DNA from: Pseudomonas fluorescens
Lineage (GTDB): Bacteria > Pseudomonadota > Gammaproteobacteria > Pseudomonadales > Pseudomonadaceae
Reading direction: 5' to 3'
DNA: 64,000 bases
Assembly (NCBI RefSeq): GCF_000802965.1
Contig: NZ_JSAK01000018.1
Coordinates: 186,001-250,000, forward strand
The position numbers and the translations under genes are program-made. The notes under the pieces are model-generated. The model did no database searches, was not told where the DNA came from, and was given only the letters and a program-made list of their open reading frames with translations. Positions 1 to 8,319 of the stretch are shown here, piece by piece (positions within the stretch are counted from its first letter, which is position 1; the number at the start of each line of letters is the position of its first letter).

Positions 1-1839
1 GCTGCGGTACAGGTCGTGCATTTCCTGGCAGAGCTGGCGGATGCTGTAGTTGCGGTAGCGGTCTTCGTACCGCGTGTAGATTGCCGGCAGCACCCGGCTC
101 ATGGGCGCGTCATCGCTGATGAACTGCTCGAAGCGCGCCAGTTGCGCGGCAAGATGAGCCATCTTCGCCCAGTCTTCTGCGGGCGTGAGCAGGAACAGGA
201 TCGAGTTGAGGTCACACTTTTCCGGCACGATGCCGTTCTGGCGCAGGAAGTTGGCCAGGATGCCGGCGTGGATGCCGAAGTCGGTGTAGCTGCCGTCAAT
301 CGGGTCGATGCCTGGGGTGGTGAACAGCAGCTTGCAGGGGTCGATGAAGTATTGCTTGTCGGCATAGCCGGGAAAGGCGTGCCAGCGATCCTTGGGGTGG
401 AATTCGAAGAAACGCAGGTCGCTGGCGATGGCGTCGGTGGGGTGGTCCTGCCATGGGCGCCCGTCGATGGTTTCCGGCACGAATGGGCGGACCAGGGTGC
501 AGGCCTCCAAGATCAGCTTGCGTGCGTTGATGCCGAACTTCACGCAGTCTTCCCACAGGCGCAAGCCACTGCGACCGGCGTGGATGCGCGCATTCACATC
601 CAGCGAGGCGAACAGCGGGTAGAACGGGCTGGTGGAGGCCTGGGCCATGAAGGCGTTGTTCAACCGCGCGTGATTGCAGTAGCGCGGCTGGCCCTTGATG
701 TGGCGGTCCTTCTTGTGGATCTGCGAGGCCTGGGAGAAGCCGGCCTGCTGTTTGTGCACCGATTGCGTGACGAAGATTCCCGGGGCGTCTTCGCCCAGGT
801 CCAGCAGCATCGGCGAGCAATCCTTCATCATCGGGATGAACTGTTCGTAGCCCACCCACGCTGAGTCGAACAGGATGTAGTCGCACAGTTTGCCGATGCG
901 GTCGACCACCTGGCGAGCGTTGTAGATGGTGCCGTCATAAGTGCCCAACTGGATGATTGCCAGGCGAAATGGGCGTGGTAACTCAGCCTTGTCCGGGGCG
1001 ACTTCCTTGATCAGCTCACGCAGGTAGTCTTCTTCAAAGCAATGGGCGTCGATGCCGCCGATGAAGCCGTAGGGGTTGCGCGCGGTTTCCAGGTACACCG
1101 GCGTGGCGCCGGCCTGGAGCAATGCACCCTGGTGATTGGATTTATGGTTGTTGCGGTCGAACAACACCAGGTCGCCAGGCGTCAGTAGAGCGTTGGTGAC
1201 CACCTTGTTCGAGGCCGATGTGCCGTTGAGCACGAAGTAAGTCTTGTCGGCGTTGAACACCTTGGCGGCATGCTTTTGCGCAAGCAGCGCCGGGCCTTCG
1301 TGGATCAATAAGTCACCCAGTTTGACGTCGGCGTTGCACATGTCGGCGCGGAACAGAGTTTCGCCAAAAAAATCGAAGAATTGGCGGCCGGCGGGGTGCT
1401 TGCGAAAGAATTGACCGCCCTGGTGACCGGGGCAGGCGAAGGTCGCATTGGCGGCCTCGGTGTAGTGCTTGAGGGCATCGAAGAAGGGCGGCAACAAGTT
1501 TTCTTCGTAAGCCTTGGCGGCCGTTTCTATTTGGTTACCGTAGTACTCGGCATTGTAGCTGGAGAGGTCAAACACACCGTTGACCTGCAGAATGACATCT
1601 TGTAGCTGCTTGTAGACTTCTAAGGAGCGATTGCCGCGGCCTTGCGATGCAACTAGAAAAATCGGGATGTCGAAGCCGGTTCGCTTGATGGAATCCAACG
1701 CCCCTGCTGCCAAATCATCCACTGAAAGAACGGCGACGGCGACATCGGTAAAGTCGGTCTGTTCGAGGGGAACGACTTCACGAGCGGTACGGAAACAATC
1801 TCGCGTCGCTTCGCTGGCAGCGATTTTCAAAGCATTCAT
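1..1839 (-). CDS. speF: Ornithine decarboxylase, inducible (SpeF/SpeC) type; C-terminus beyond window start
   Basis: PLP-dependent decarboxylase converting ornithine to putrescine and CO2. My translation from the ATG at 1839 (MNALKIAASEATRDCFRTAR) follows E. coli SpeF closely through its whole visible length of 613 codons. It has the N-terminal wing domain (about residues 1-110), then the aminotransferase-fold PLP domain with the block CPGHQGGQFFRKHPAG and the Schiff-base lysine in SVHKQQAGFSQ (near residue 350), then the start of the C-terminal domain (LNSILFLLTPAEDWAKM). The last ~100 residues lie outside the window. A GAGAGAG ribosome site precedes the ATG. It is divergent from an AspT-type exchanger, where E. 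coli speF would have potE. Match to SpeF/SpeC rather than to the Pseudomonas lysine decarboxylase LdcA is clear from sequence; which of the two ornithine enzymes it best matches is less certain. Confidence 0.93.
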   Translation of the reverse strand, partial: MNALKIAASEATRDCFRTAREVVPLEQTDFTDVAVAVLSVDDLAAGALDSIKRTGFDIPIFLVASQGRGNRSLEVYKQLQDVILQVNGVFDLSSYNAEYYGNQIETAAKAYEENLLPPFFDALKHYTEAANATFACPGHQGGQFFRKHPAGRQFFDFFGETLFRADMCNADVKLGDLLIHEGPALLAQKHAAKVFNADKTYFVLNGTSASNKVVTNALLTPGDLVLFDRNNHKSNHQGALLQAGATPVYLETARNPYGFIGGIDAHCFEEDYLRELIKEVAPDKAELPRPFRLAIIQLGTYDGTIYNARQVVDRIGKLCDYILFDSAWVGYEQFIPMMKDCSPMLLDLGEDAPGIFVTQSVHKQQAGFSQASQIHKKDRHIKGQPRYCNHARLNNAFMAQASTSPFYPLFASLDVNARIHAGRSGLRLWEDCVKFGINARKLILEACTLVRPFVPETIDGRPWQDHPTDAIASDLRFFEFHPKDRWHAFPGYADKQYFIDPCKLLFTTPGIDPIDGSYTDFGIHAGILANFLRQNGIVPEKCDLNSILFLLTPAEDWAKMAHLAAQLARFEQFISDDAPMSRVLPAIYTRYEDRYRNYSIRQLCQEMHDLYRS

Positions 1840-2139
1840 AACCAGACTCTCTCGATTTCATGACGTCGAAGTTCCTGGGCAAGTCTCTTCAGAGGCACTA
1901 CTGTCCGGGGTCGGGAACGTTTTTCCTCATTGGGTATAGTTCATTTTTTTAGTTTGATATTTTTTGGGGAGCTTTTTTCCGGGCCTACGGAGTCTTGAGG
2001 GGCTCTAGCAAAAGCAGTCGGACTATTGTGGTTTTTAGAACTTTCATCGCTAAGCAACCGGAACAGATTCACACGCTACGCTACTGCCTGAGGCTTTTCC
2101 TGATATCCAGGCGTCAACGTAGCGAGAGGGGAATCACCC
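1840..2139. promoter_or_regulatory. Divergent control region between the decarboxylase and the exchanger
   Basis: About 300 bases that must hold promoters for both divergent genes. The middle part is AT-rich, with runs of T near 1945-1975. I see no HIRRTxH-type leader peptide like enterobacterial SpeFL. Only very short reading frames occur on the decarboxylase strand, without convincing ribosome sites. The exact promoters are not resolved. Confidence 0.4.
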
Positions 2140-3840
2140 GTGCAGGCACTCTTCACGTTTCTCAATGCCAATCCCTACATGTTGCTGTTCCTGGTAGTCA
2201 GCCTGGCGGTGCTGATCGGCCGCTTCACCATCAAGGGCTATGGGTTGGGCACCGTTGGCGGCGCCATAGTGGTGGGCTGTGGAGTTGCCATTGCCGCATC
2301 CCTCTATGGCATCACGCTCAAGCTCGACGCGTTTACCATGAACTTCTTCTACTACTTGTTCATGTACGGGGTTGGGCTGCGGGTCGGTCCCTCTTTTCTA
2401 AATAGCCTTAAGGATGATGGGCTCAAGTTCACCTTCCTTGCCGTCATTTGCAGCCTGCTCAGTCTGGCCGTGGTGGTATTGGGGGTTCGCCTTCTGAATT
2501 TGCCAACAGGCGCGGCGGGCGGAATCCTTGCTGGCGCCACGACCATGTCGTCTGCCATCGGCTCGGCCGAACAGGCTGTCGCCTCAGGTGCCGTCAATCT
2601 TGCACCGGGCGACACTGTCAAAGGGGTGTCAGCGATGATTACCCTGTCCTATGGCATTACTTACATCTGGGGAACGATCGGCATCGTCCTGATGTGTAAA
2701 TACATGCCGCGCTGGTGGGGTGTCGATGCGAAGGCCGCCGCCCGCTGCTACGAGGAGCAGCATGGCGTTCATGATGTCGAGGGCGATGGACTCACGGCTA
2801 ACAAGGTTTTCGGGTTGCGTGCTTATCGTCTGGAAAACAGTGCAACCGTAGGCCTTAGCGTCCGCGAATTCATCGCTCGATTCCCGGAATATCGAATCGT
2901 TGACGTACATCGCAACGATGAATCGATTGGGGCTGATCCTGCAATCCAGCTACTGGCGGGGGATGTAATTACCCTTGGCGGTACACGTACGGGTCTGACC
3001 ACCAACATCGGTCTGATCGGTCCGGAAGTCGATCACGCAAAGGCGCTCGCCGTAGCACTCGACCACGCGGAGATCCTGGTGACCGAGAAAGCCGTCATCG
3101 GCAAGAAGCTCAAGGAATTTCGCGGATTGGACTTGGCCGGGCAGCTGCAATTGACGCGCATCCAGCGCGGCGGCGTACCACTACCTGCTGGGCCGGAGAC
3201 TACTTTGCAACGACGCGACGTGTTGTTCGTCACCGGGCTGTCCAGCGCCGTGCAGCGTGCAGGCGAGCTGTTTGGCGTAATCGCCCGGCCGAGCAGCATG
3301 ACCGATCTATTAACGCTGTTTGCCGGAATGACCTTGGGGCTGCTGATCGGCTTGATCCAGTTCCCCGCGTTCGGCGCGTCAGTCGGCCTGGGCAGTGCTG
3401 GCGGCTTGATGGTGTCGGGGATCATCGTCTCGTCGCTTTCCTCGCGCCTGCGCTTCTTTGGCAATACACCGAACGCGGCGCGCAACATCCTGGAAGATAT
3501 GGGTCTGCTGGTGTTCGTTGCGATTGTCGGGATCAATGCCGGGGCCACCCTTTTGGCCCAGCTGACGGGTACGCTCGCCATACAGATATTTCTGGTGGGC
3601 TTCCTCGCCTGCATGCTGCCGCCTTTCGCCGTCTGGGTGATTGGTTATCACTTGATGAAAATCAATCCGGCGGTGCTGATGGGGGGCATGGCCGGCGCCC
3701 GCAGTCATTCCGGTCCGTGCCTTGAGGCCGCGACGGAAATTGGCAGCAACGTTCCGTGGGTCGGTTTTCCGGTGGCGTTTGCAGTCTCGGGAATTCTTCT
3801 GACGATCTTCGGTTACTTCGCCATGGTCCTAGCAGATTGA
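2140..3840 (+). CDS. AspT-family (aspartate:alanine exchanger type) transporter
   Basis: Inner-membrane exchanger of the AspT/YidE/YbjL family, 566 residues, the usual family length. Hydrophobic blocks lie at about residues 1-190 and 380-566. They flank a soluble middle part (about 200-375) that looks like two TrkA-C (RCK-C) domains, each ending in strand patterns such as LLAGDVITLGG and RRDVLFVTG. The two halves carry the family's glycine-rich repeats (GGILAGATTMSSAIGSAEQ; MGGMAGARSHSG). The start is a GTG at 2140 preceded by a GAGAGGGGA ribosome site. The known family members exchange a dicarboxylic amino acid for its decarboxylation product. Here the neighbour is an ornithine decarboxylase, so ornithine/putrescine exchange is my inference; nothing in the sequence fixes the substrate. 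Confidence 0.85.
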   Translation: MQALFTFLNANPYMLLFLVVSLAVLIGRFTIKGYGLGTVGGAIVVGCGVAIAASLYGITLKLDAFTMNFFYYLFMYGVGLRVGPSFLNSLKDDGLKFTFLAVICSLLSLAVVVLGVRLLNLPTGAAGGILAGATTMSSAIGSAEQAVASGAVNLAPGDTVKGVSAMITLSYGITYIWGTIGIVLMCKYMPRWWGVDAKAAARCYEEQHGVHDVEGDGLTANKVFGLRAYRLENSATVGLSVREFIARFPEYRIVDVHRNDESIGADPAIQLLAGDVITLGGTRTGLTTNIGLIGPEVDHAKALAVALDHAEILVTEKAVIGKKLKEFRGLDLAGQLQLTRIQRGGVPLPAGPETTLQRRDVLFVTGLSSAVQRAGELFGVIARPSSMTDLLTLFAGMTLGLLIGLIQFPAFGASVGLGSAGGLMVSGIIVSSLSSRLRFFGNTPNAARNILEDMGLLVFVAIVGINAGATLLAQLTGTLAIQIFLVGFLACMLPPFAVWVIGYHLMKINPAVLMGGMAGARSHSGPCLEAATEIGSNVPWVGFPVAFAVSGILLTIFGYFAMVLAD

Positions 3841-3911
3841 CGCTAACCAGTAAGCAAGGGTTACGCATTCATACAACCGTCCACTTGTGGCCGTCCTCTA
3901 CATCTAGTCAG

Positions 3912-3952
3912 AGGCAGAAACCGACCCAAAGCCGCCCTTCAAGGATGCTGTC
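3912..3952 (-). repeat. Degenerate dispersed repeat, copy 1
   Basis: Read on the minus strand, the segment contains TTTGGGTCGGTTTCTGCCT. It resembles GTGGGTCGATTTCAGCC at 17516-17532. The same noncoding sequence type continues at 17537 and 15801. It lies in the 512-base gap after the exchanger, which otherwise shows only the transposase fragment at 4102-4314. Confidence 0.4.
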
Positions 3953-4101
3953 AATGGCCGGTATCAGTTGTGGGAAGGATGCCTGGAAACGACAACCTGT
4001 TTGTCACCGACACGCACAGGTCGGTTTTCGAGCGACACAATGGACGATGGCGTTAGTAGATGGACGCGCGCGTTGCGTCCAATAAGGGTGTCCCTCAGAG
4101 G

Positions 4102-4314
4102 TTAATCGGGCCACATAGTGGCGAATCCTTTGCCAGCCCGGTCGCCGACCTGACCCAGCCGCATCAGATCGCTACTTGCGCAAGAACTGAAATGGAATAT
4201 TGAGCGGGACATGCTCTGGGAGCTGCGTCGCTCGGCCTCACGTTCAAGCCTGCGGCTGGACTGAGTCCGTTTGAGATAGTAGATATAGATCTTCAGCAAG
4301 ACGACCCCATCCAT
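4102..4314 (-). pseudogene. Remnant of an IS1182-like transposase
   Basis: A 70-codon open frame with no convincing start. Its residues about 10-30 contain YLKRTQSSRRLEREAERR, which resembles the segment of IS1182-family transposases that reads YLxRxQSSRRLEREA before the MWLTGRL block. After this the frame loses the family pattern (RSSQSMSRSIFHFS), consistent with frameshift and decay. It is only a fragment; the rest of the transposase and the terminal repeats are not visible nearby. Most of the surrounding gap (3841-4352) holds nothing else I recognise. Confidence 0.4.
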
Positions 4315-4352
4315 TTCCTGCCTGCGGCAAGCACAACTGTCCTTCTTGCCAG

Positions 4353-5222
4353 TCAGACGCCCTCTACCAAGCTTTCCAATTCCTCGAGCATGTGTGGCGG
4401 AATTATCAGTTCACTCGCTGTCAGGTTTTCCTTTAAATGCGCGACAGAGGACGTACCCGGAATGAGCAGAATGTTGGGAGCGCGTTGCAGCAGCCATGCC
4501 AGTGCCACGCACAGGGACGAGGCCTCCAGGCGCGAAGCGACGTTCGAGAGTGCTTCGGATTGCAGCGGAGTGAAGCCACCCAACGGAAAGAATGGTACGT
4601 AGGCGATGCCCTGCTCGGCCAACTCGCTGATAAGCGACTCATCGACACGGTGGGTAAGGTTGTAGTGATTCTGTACGCAGACGATGTCTGCAATAGCTTG
4701 CGCCTGTTTTACCTGCGCAGCGGTGACATTGCTGAGTCCCAAGTGCCGAATCAAGCCTTGGCGCTGCATTTCGGCCAGCGCGGTGAATGATTCTTCGATG
4801 GACGCTTCGGTGGGCGAGGAAATTCCCCAAGCCCGGAAATTAACCACGTCCAGTCTATCTACGCCAAGATTGCGCAGGTTGTCATGCACCGCACGAGTCA
4901 ACTCGGCCGGACTTTGCGCAGGATTCCATGAAGCATCACACCCCCGTTGCGCGCCGACTTTCGTCACGATAACCAAGTCATTTGCATAGGGATGCAAGGC
5001 TTCACGGATCAGTTGGTTGGTGACATGAGGCCCATAGAAATCGGCGGTATCAATGTGGTTCACCCCGGCTTCCAGCGCTGCGCGCAACACGGCGATCGCT
5101 GCATCGGCATCTTTTGGCGGGCCGAATACGTGTGGCCCCGCCAGCTGCATGGCACCGTAGCCCATACGGTTCACTGTGCGGTCGCCCAGTAGAAAGGTGC
5201 CTGCTTTGGTGGCAATGCTCAT
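4353..5222 (-). CDS. Aldo-keto reductase, YdbC/PdxI (pyridoxal reductase) type
   Basis: NADPH-dependent oxidoreductase of 289 residues. It matches E. coli YdbC nearly end to end from memory: GYGAMQLAGPxVFGPP near residue 21, HIDTADFYGPHVTNQLIREAL at about 56-76, VTKVGAQRG, AVHDNLRNLGVDRLDVVN, PFFPLGGFTPLQS and IPGTSSVAHLKEN. YdbC has been described as a pyridoxal reductase (PdxI), so reduction of pyridoxal to pyridoxine is the best guess. Asp, Tyr and Lys of the AKR tetrad are visible. At the position of the usual His the protein reads VVNFRAWG, as YdbC reads VVNLR. The ribosome site is GAGG, nine bases before the ATG. A LysR regulator is divergent from it, probably its controller. Confidence 0.85.
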   Translation of the reverse strand: MSIATKAGTFLLGDRTVNRMGYGAMQLAGPHVFGPPKDADAAIAVLRAALEAGVNHIDTADFYGPHVTNQLIREALHPYANDLVIVTKVGAQRGCDASWNPAQSPAELTRAVHDNLRNLGVDRLDVVNFRAWGISSPTEASIEESFTALAEMQRQGLIRHLGLSNVTAAQVKQAQAIADIVCVQNHYNLTHRVDESLISELAEQGIAYVPFFPLGGFTPLQSEALSNVASRLEASSLCVALAWLLQRAPNILLIPGTSSVAHLKENLTASELIIPPHMLEELESLVEGV

Positions 5223-5320
5223 TAGGTGTGCCTCGTTGTGGGGTGTGTCGCCACTATAGGCCTAGGTCATTGCATTGATAATGAGGTGTAATCAGCACGA
5301 CCTGTACGGAGGGCAGAACA

Positions 5321-6217
5321 ATGGCAAGCGATATTCAGGATTTGCTGGCATTTGTGGCGGTGGTAAACGGTGGCGGCTTTCGCGAGGGGGCAAGGGTCAG
5401 CGGGAAATCAGCTTCAAACTTGAGTGATGCGGTACGCCGCTTGGAAACTCGGCTAGGCGTGCGCTTACTCAACCGTACCACCCGCAGCGTGGTACCCACC
5501 GAAGCCGGTGCGCGGTTGATGGAGCGCATCGTGCCGGCATTGGGCGAAGTCGAATCAGCTCTGGATGTCGTTAACGAATTCCGTGACCGACCCTCGGGCA
5601 CCCTCAAACTGAACGTGCCTCTTAGCGCTGCTCGGCTGGTACTGCCGTCGATCATTACGCCTTTCCTGCAAACCTACCCCGATATCCGCCTGGAGATCAT
5701 TGTCGAGGAAAGCTTCGTCGACATGCTCGCGGCCGGTTGTGATGCCGGCATCCGCTATGACGAGCGTCTTGAGCAGGACATGATTGCAGTGCCCATCGGC
5801 CCTCGCTTCCAACGCCATGCAACTGCGGCGTCGCCGGCCTATCTGGACGCCAGGGGCCGACCCGAACACCCACGTGATCTGCTTGAGCACGCCTGCTTGC
5901 GTGGCAAGTTTCCCAGCGGAGCCATGCCGCTCTGGGAGTACGAGCGGGGCGACGAAATAATCAGCGTTAATCCGACCGGGCCTTTAGTCGTCAGAATAGG
6001 TGGCGCCGTGGACCTTGCCGTGCAAGCCGCGCTCGATGGCCTGGGCATTGTCCACCTGTTCGAAGACTGGCTACGACCCCATTTGGAGAGCGGTGCACTT
6101 GAAGCGGTATTGGAGCCTTGGTGGCAAGACTTCACCGGCCCCTTTCTTTACTACCCAGGGCATCGCTATGTACCTTCTCCACTAAGAGCATTCGTAGACT
6201 TCATCAAAGCCCGCTGA
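5321..6217 (+). CDS. LysR-family transcriptional regulator
   Basis: 298 residues, usual LysR length. The N-terminal winged HTH (residues about 3-62) reads FVAVVNGGGFREGARVSGKSASNLSDAVRRLE, then LLNRTTRSVVPTEAG. The rest is a periplasmic-binding-protein-like effector domain. The ribosome site GGAGGG lies seven bases before the ATG. It is divergent from the aldo-keto reductase over 98 bases, the classic LysR layout, so control of that gene and of itself is likely. The effector is unknown. Confidence 0.9.
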   Translation: MASDIQDLLAFVAVVNGGGFREGARVSGKSASNLSDAVRRLETRLGVRLLNRTTRSVVPTEAGARLMERIVPALGEVESALDVVNEFRDRPSGTLKLNVPLSAARLVLPSIITPFLQTYPDIRLEIIVEESFVDMLAAGCDAGIRYDERLEQDMIAVPIGPRFQRHATAASPAYLDARGRPEHPRDLLEHACLRGKFPSGAMPLWEYERGDEIISVNPTGPLVVRIGGAVDLAVQAALDGLGIVHLFEDWLRPHLESGALEAVLEPWWQDFTGPFLYYPGHRYVPSPLRAFVDFIKAR

Positions 6218-6263
6218 ACGGCTCATTAGGATTCGGCAAAAGCGGACCTTTAAGCAAGGCAAG

Positions 6264-6701
6264 TCAACGAAGCATCATCAGATAGACACCACAGGCTAGT
6301 GCCACCAGCCCTGCGGGAATGGCTGACAGGGAAATGATGTCGATCTGACGGGATTGGCGAATGACATCGGGCAAGTTGTCCTTTTCGGCCGCTGTGCATC
6401 GCTTCAATACGGGTATCAGGCACAGCACATTGCCGAGGACGGCGATGCCTCCGGTAACGATCTTCAAAGCGTAAATGCCGTCGAAGCGTGTTGGTTCGAT
6501 CAGCAACAGGCCAGTGACGAGTACCGCGGCGAAGGCCGGCATTTCGAAAAACAGATCAATCTGCCGGTGCAACCGGGCAACTGTGAAACCCTGATTCCGA
6601 CTCTGCGCTCGGGTGCGCTCAAGCAGGTACTCGACCGCTACGACGCCCAGCCAGAAGGCTACGGCGAAAAGGTGCAGTTGCAACAAAAGTTCGAAACGCA
6701 T
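6264..6701 (-). CDS. Small four-helix membrane protein at the operon end
   Basis: 145 residues from the ATG at 6701 (MRFELLLQLHLFAVAFWLGV). I prefer this start because a GAGG ribosome site precedes it and it begins just after the upstream crotonase stops (10-base gap); the longer frame would run into that gene. Four hydrophobic segments are visible, at about residues 3-25, 50-72, 78-100 and 122-143, with a layout like small DUF2269/CopD-like proteins. Function not recognised. It is the last gene of the minus-strand acyl-CoA operon. Confidence 0.7.
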   Translation of the reverse strand: MRFELLLQLHLFAVAFWLGVVAVEYLLERTRAQSRNQGFTVARLHRQIDLFFEMPAFAAVLVTGLLLIEPTRFDGIYALKIVTGGIAVLGNVLCLIPVLKRCTAAEKDNLPDVIRQSRQIDIISLSAIPAGLVALACGVYLMMLR

Positions 6702-6711
6702 AGTCCAGCCC

Positions 6712-7545
6712 TCAGTCTCTGACCAATCCGGGAGTTTTGACTGGCGCATCGCTTCGTCTGTCAGGGTGATCACGTTCAAGGAAGCGGCGTAACCCTTCAC
6801 GGGTTTCTGGTTGATGAATAGAGTGATTGAAACACTGGGCCTCGATACGCAGGCCCTCAGCCAAAGGCTGGCCGTAGCCCCGAACTGCGGCTTCTTTGTC
6901 GGCACGCATGGCCGGTTGCGGCAACGTGCAGAGGAATTGGGCCAGCTCCATTGCTCGTGCCAGCGATTGCCCTGTAGGCACTACCTCATTGGCCAAGCCG
7001 ATGCCCAGTGCCTCTGCTGCGGTGATGACTTTACCCGTAAGGATCATCTCCATCGCCCGGCCCATACCCACGATGCGTGGTAAACGTTGGCTTCCGCCAT
7101 CGGCGAGCCCAATGTTCCACCGTCGACACGTGACGCCAAAGGAGGCATGTTCTTCGGCAATGCGCATGTCGGCGAAGCATGCCCATTCCAGCCCACCCGC
7201 GTAGGCTGCACCGTTTACCGCGGCGATGACCGGTTTGTAAATATCGGTCCAGCGGCTGGGCCCGAGAATGCCGGGGCGTTCGCCGCGGTTATGGGCAGCA
7301 ATCTCGCTGGGGCTGGTGGGCACCAGATCGAAGCCTGCTTCAAGGTCACCACCGGCACAGAATGCCTTGTCGCCGGTGCCGGTAATGATGGCGACCAGAG
7401 CGCTTGGATCATCCCGAAAGTACGTCCAGGCTTCCACCAGCTCCAAGTGGGTAGTAGGCCCGATGCAGTTGCGCTTTTCCGGGCGGTTGAAGCGAATGAT
7501 CCTTATCGGGCCGTGTGCTTCGTATTCAATTTCCGTAAAGGCCAT
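6712..7545 (-). CDS. Enoyl-CoA hydratase/isomerase (crotonase) family protein, atypical active site
   Basis: 277-residue crotonase with the CoA-binding and oxyanion-hole patterns (DKAFCAGGDL near residue 63; GAAYAGGLEWACFADM near 112-127). The glutamate equivalent to rat Glu144 is present (AGGLEW). The Glu164 position falls in FGVTCRRWNIGLADGGSQRL and is Cys by my alignment, so simple water addition to a trans-2-enoyl-CoA is doubtful. Isomerase, hydrolase or C-C cleavage activity is possible. It sits 35 bases after the nitroreductase gene in a seven-gene minus-strand operon. Confidence 0.85.
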   Translation of the reverse strand: MAFTEIEYEAHGPIRIIRFNRPEKRNCIGPTTHLELVEAWTYFRDDPSALVAIITGTGDKAFCAGGDLEAGFDLVPTSPSEIAAHNRGERPGILGPSRWTDIYKPVIAAVNGAAYAGGLEWACFADMRIAEEHASFGVTCRRWNIGLADGGSQRLPRIVGMGRAMEMILTGKVITAAEALGIGLANEVVPTGQSLARAMELAQFLCTLPQPAMRADKEAAVRGYGQPLAEGLRIEAQCFNHSIHQPETREGLRRFLERDHPDRRSDAPVKTPGLVRD

Positions 7546-7580
7546 AACGGGTAATCCTCTTATTGTTTTTCAGCCGCTGA

Positions 7581-8315
7581 TCAAAGCCACGTCACGTTTT
7601 GCTCGAGTGGAAAACGTAATCGGGGATTTCTGATCGCATGCGCCCCTGGCAACCCCACGGCTAGTAGCATGATGGGAATGGCCTCTTTGGGCAGAGGCAG
7701 TATCTTCTTCAAGCGCTTCTCATCGAAGCCCTCCATGGGACAGGTGCTATAGCCGTGGCTCTGAAATGCGAGCATCAGGTTTTGTGCCGCCAGCGCTGTC
7801 GATTTCACCGCCCAGAGCCGCATTTGCATCAGACTGTTGGGGTTGCGCATGATGGGGCGTTTGTAACCGAGCAGCCTCACCATCTGGCGTTTGATAAACC
7901 CCCGCCAGCCCATCCAGCCTTGGTTGTACTGGAAAGGAGCCGTTTTCTTGTAGAACAGATCAATCACCCTGGGCACCGCGGCTTCAGGCCATAACTTGAG
8001 CACATCCGCACAGGCCGCTCTCCAGGTGTCCGGTCGTGCCAACACCGCGATGATCAATGGTGCCCTCGCGGCACTTTGTCCAAGGCATACCTGTTCCAAC
8101 TGTTGAAGACAGGCTGGATCGCGCACGACCTGGAAAGACCAAGGTTGCAGGTTGCACGAACTGGGTGCCAAAGCCGCGAGCTCCAGGCAGTCTCGGATGA
8201 TCGCTTCAGGAACGGCTTCGACAGCGAACTGGCGAGCAGCTCGCCGACTCTCAACCAAGGAACGAAACCTTGTCGCGGATTCTGAAAACTTCGAATGGGG
8301 TGCCAAGGAATTCAT
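7581..8315 (-). CDS. Nitroreductase-family FMN oxidoreductase
   Basis: 244 residues. The N-terminal FMN-binding patterns are ESRRAARQFAVEAVPEA (about residues 23-39) and ALAPSSCNLQPWSFQVV (about 49-65). The C-terminal glycine/proline segment is PLPKEAIPIMLLAVGLPG. The family uses NAD(P)H and FMN to reduce nitro groups, quinones or enones. In an operon of acyl-CoA genes it might act on an unsaturated or oxidised pathway intermediate; that is inference. It starts four bases after the alpha/beta hydrolase gene ends. Confidence 0.85.
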   Translation of the reverse strand: MNSLAPHSKFSESATRFRSLVESRRAARQFAVEAVPEAIIRDCLELAALAPSSCNLQPWSFQVVRDPACLQQLEQVCLGQSAARAPLIIAVLARPDTWRAACADVLKLWPEAAVPRVIDLFYKKTAPFQYNQGWMGWRGFIKRQMVRLLGYKRPIMRNPNSLMQMRLWAVKSTALAAQNLMLAFQSHGYSTCPMEGFDEKRLKKILPLPKEAIPIMLLAVGLPGAHAIRNPRLRFPLEQNVTWL

Positions 8316-8319
8316 TGTT

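Noticed and set aside
16..864. 282-codon plus-strand frame at the window start
   Set aside because: Shadow of the ornithine decarboxylase gene on the other strand.
1840..2139. Possible ornithine-sensing leader peptide (SpeFL-like) upstream of the decarboxylase
   Set aside because: Only frames of about 5-20 codons on the minus strand, none with the HIRRTxH sensor motif or a good ribosome site.
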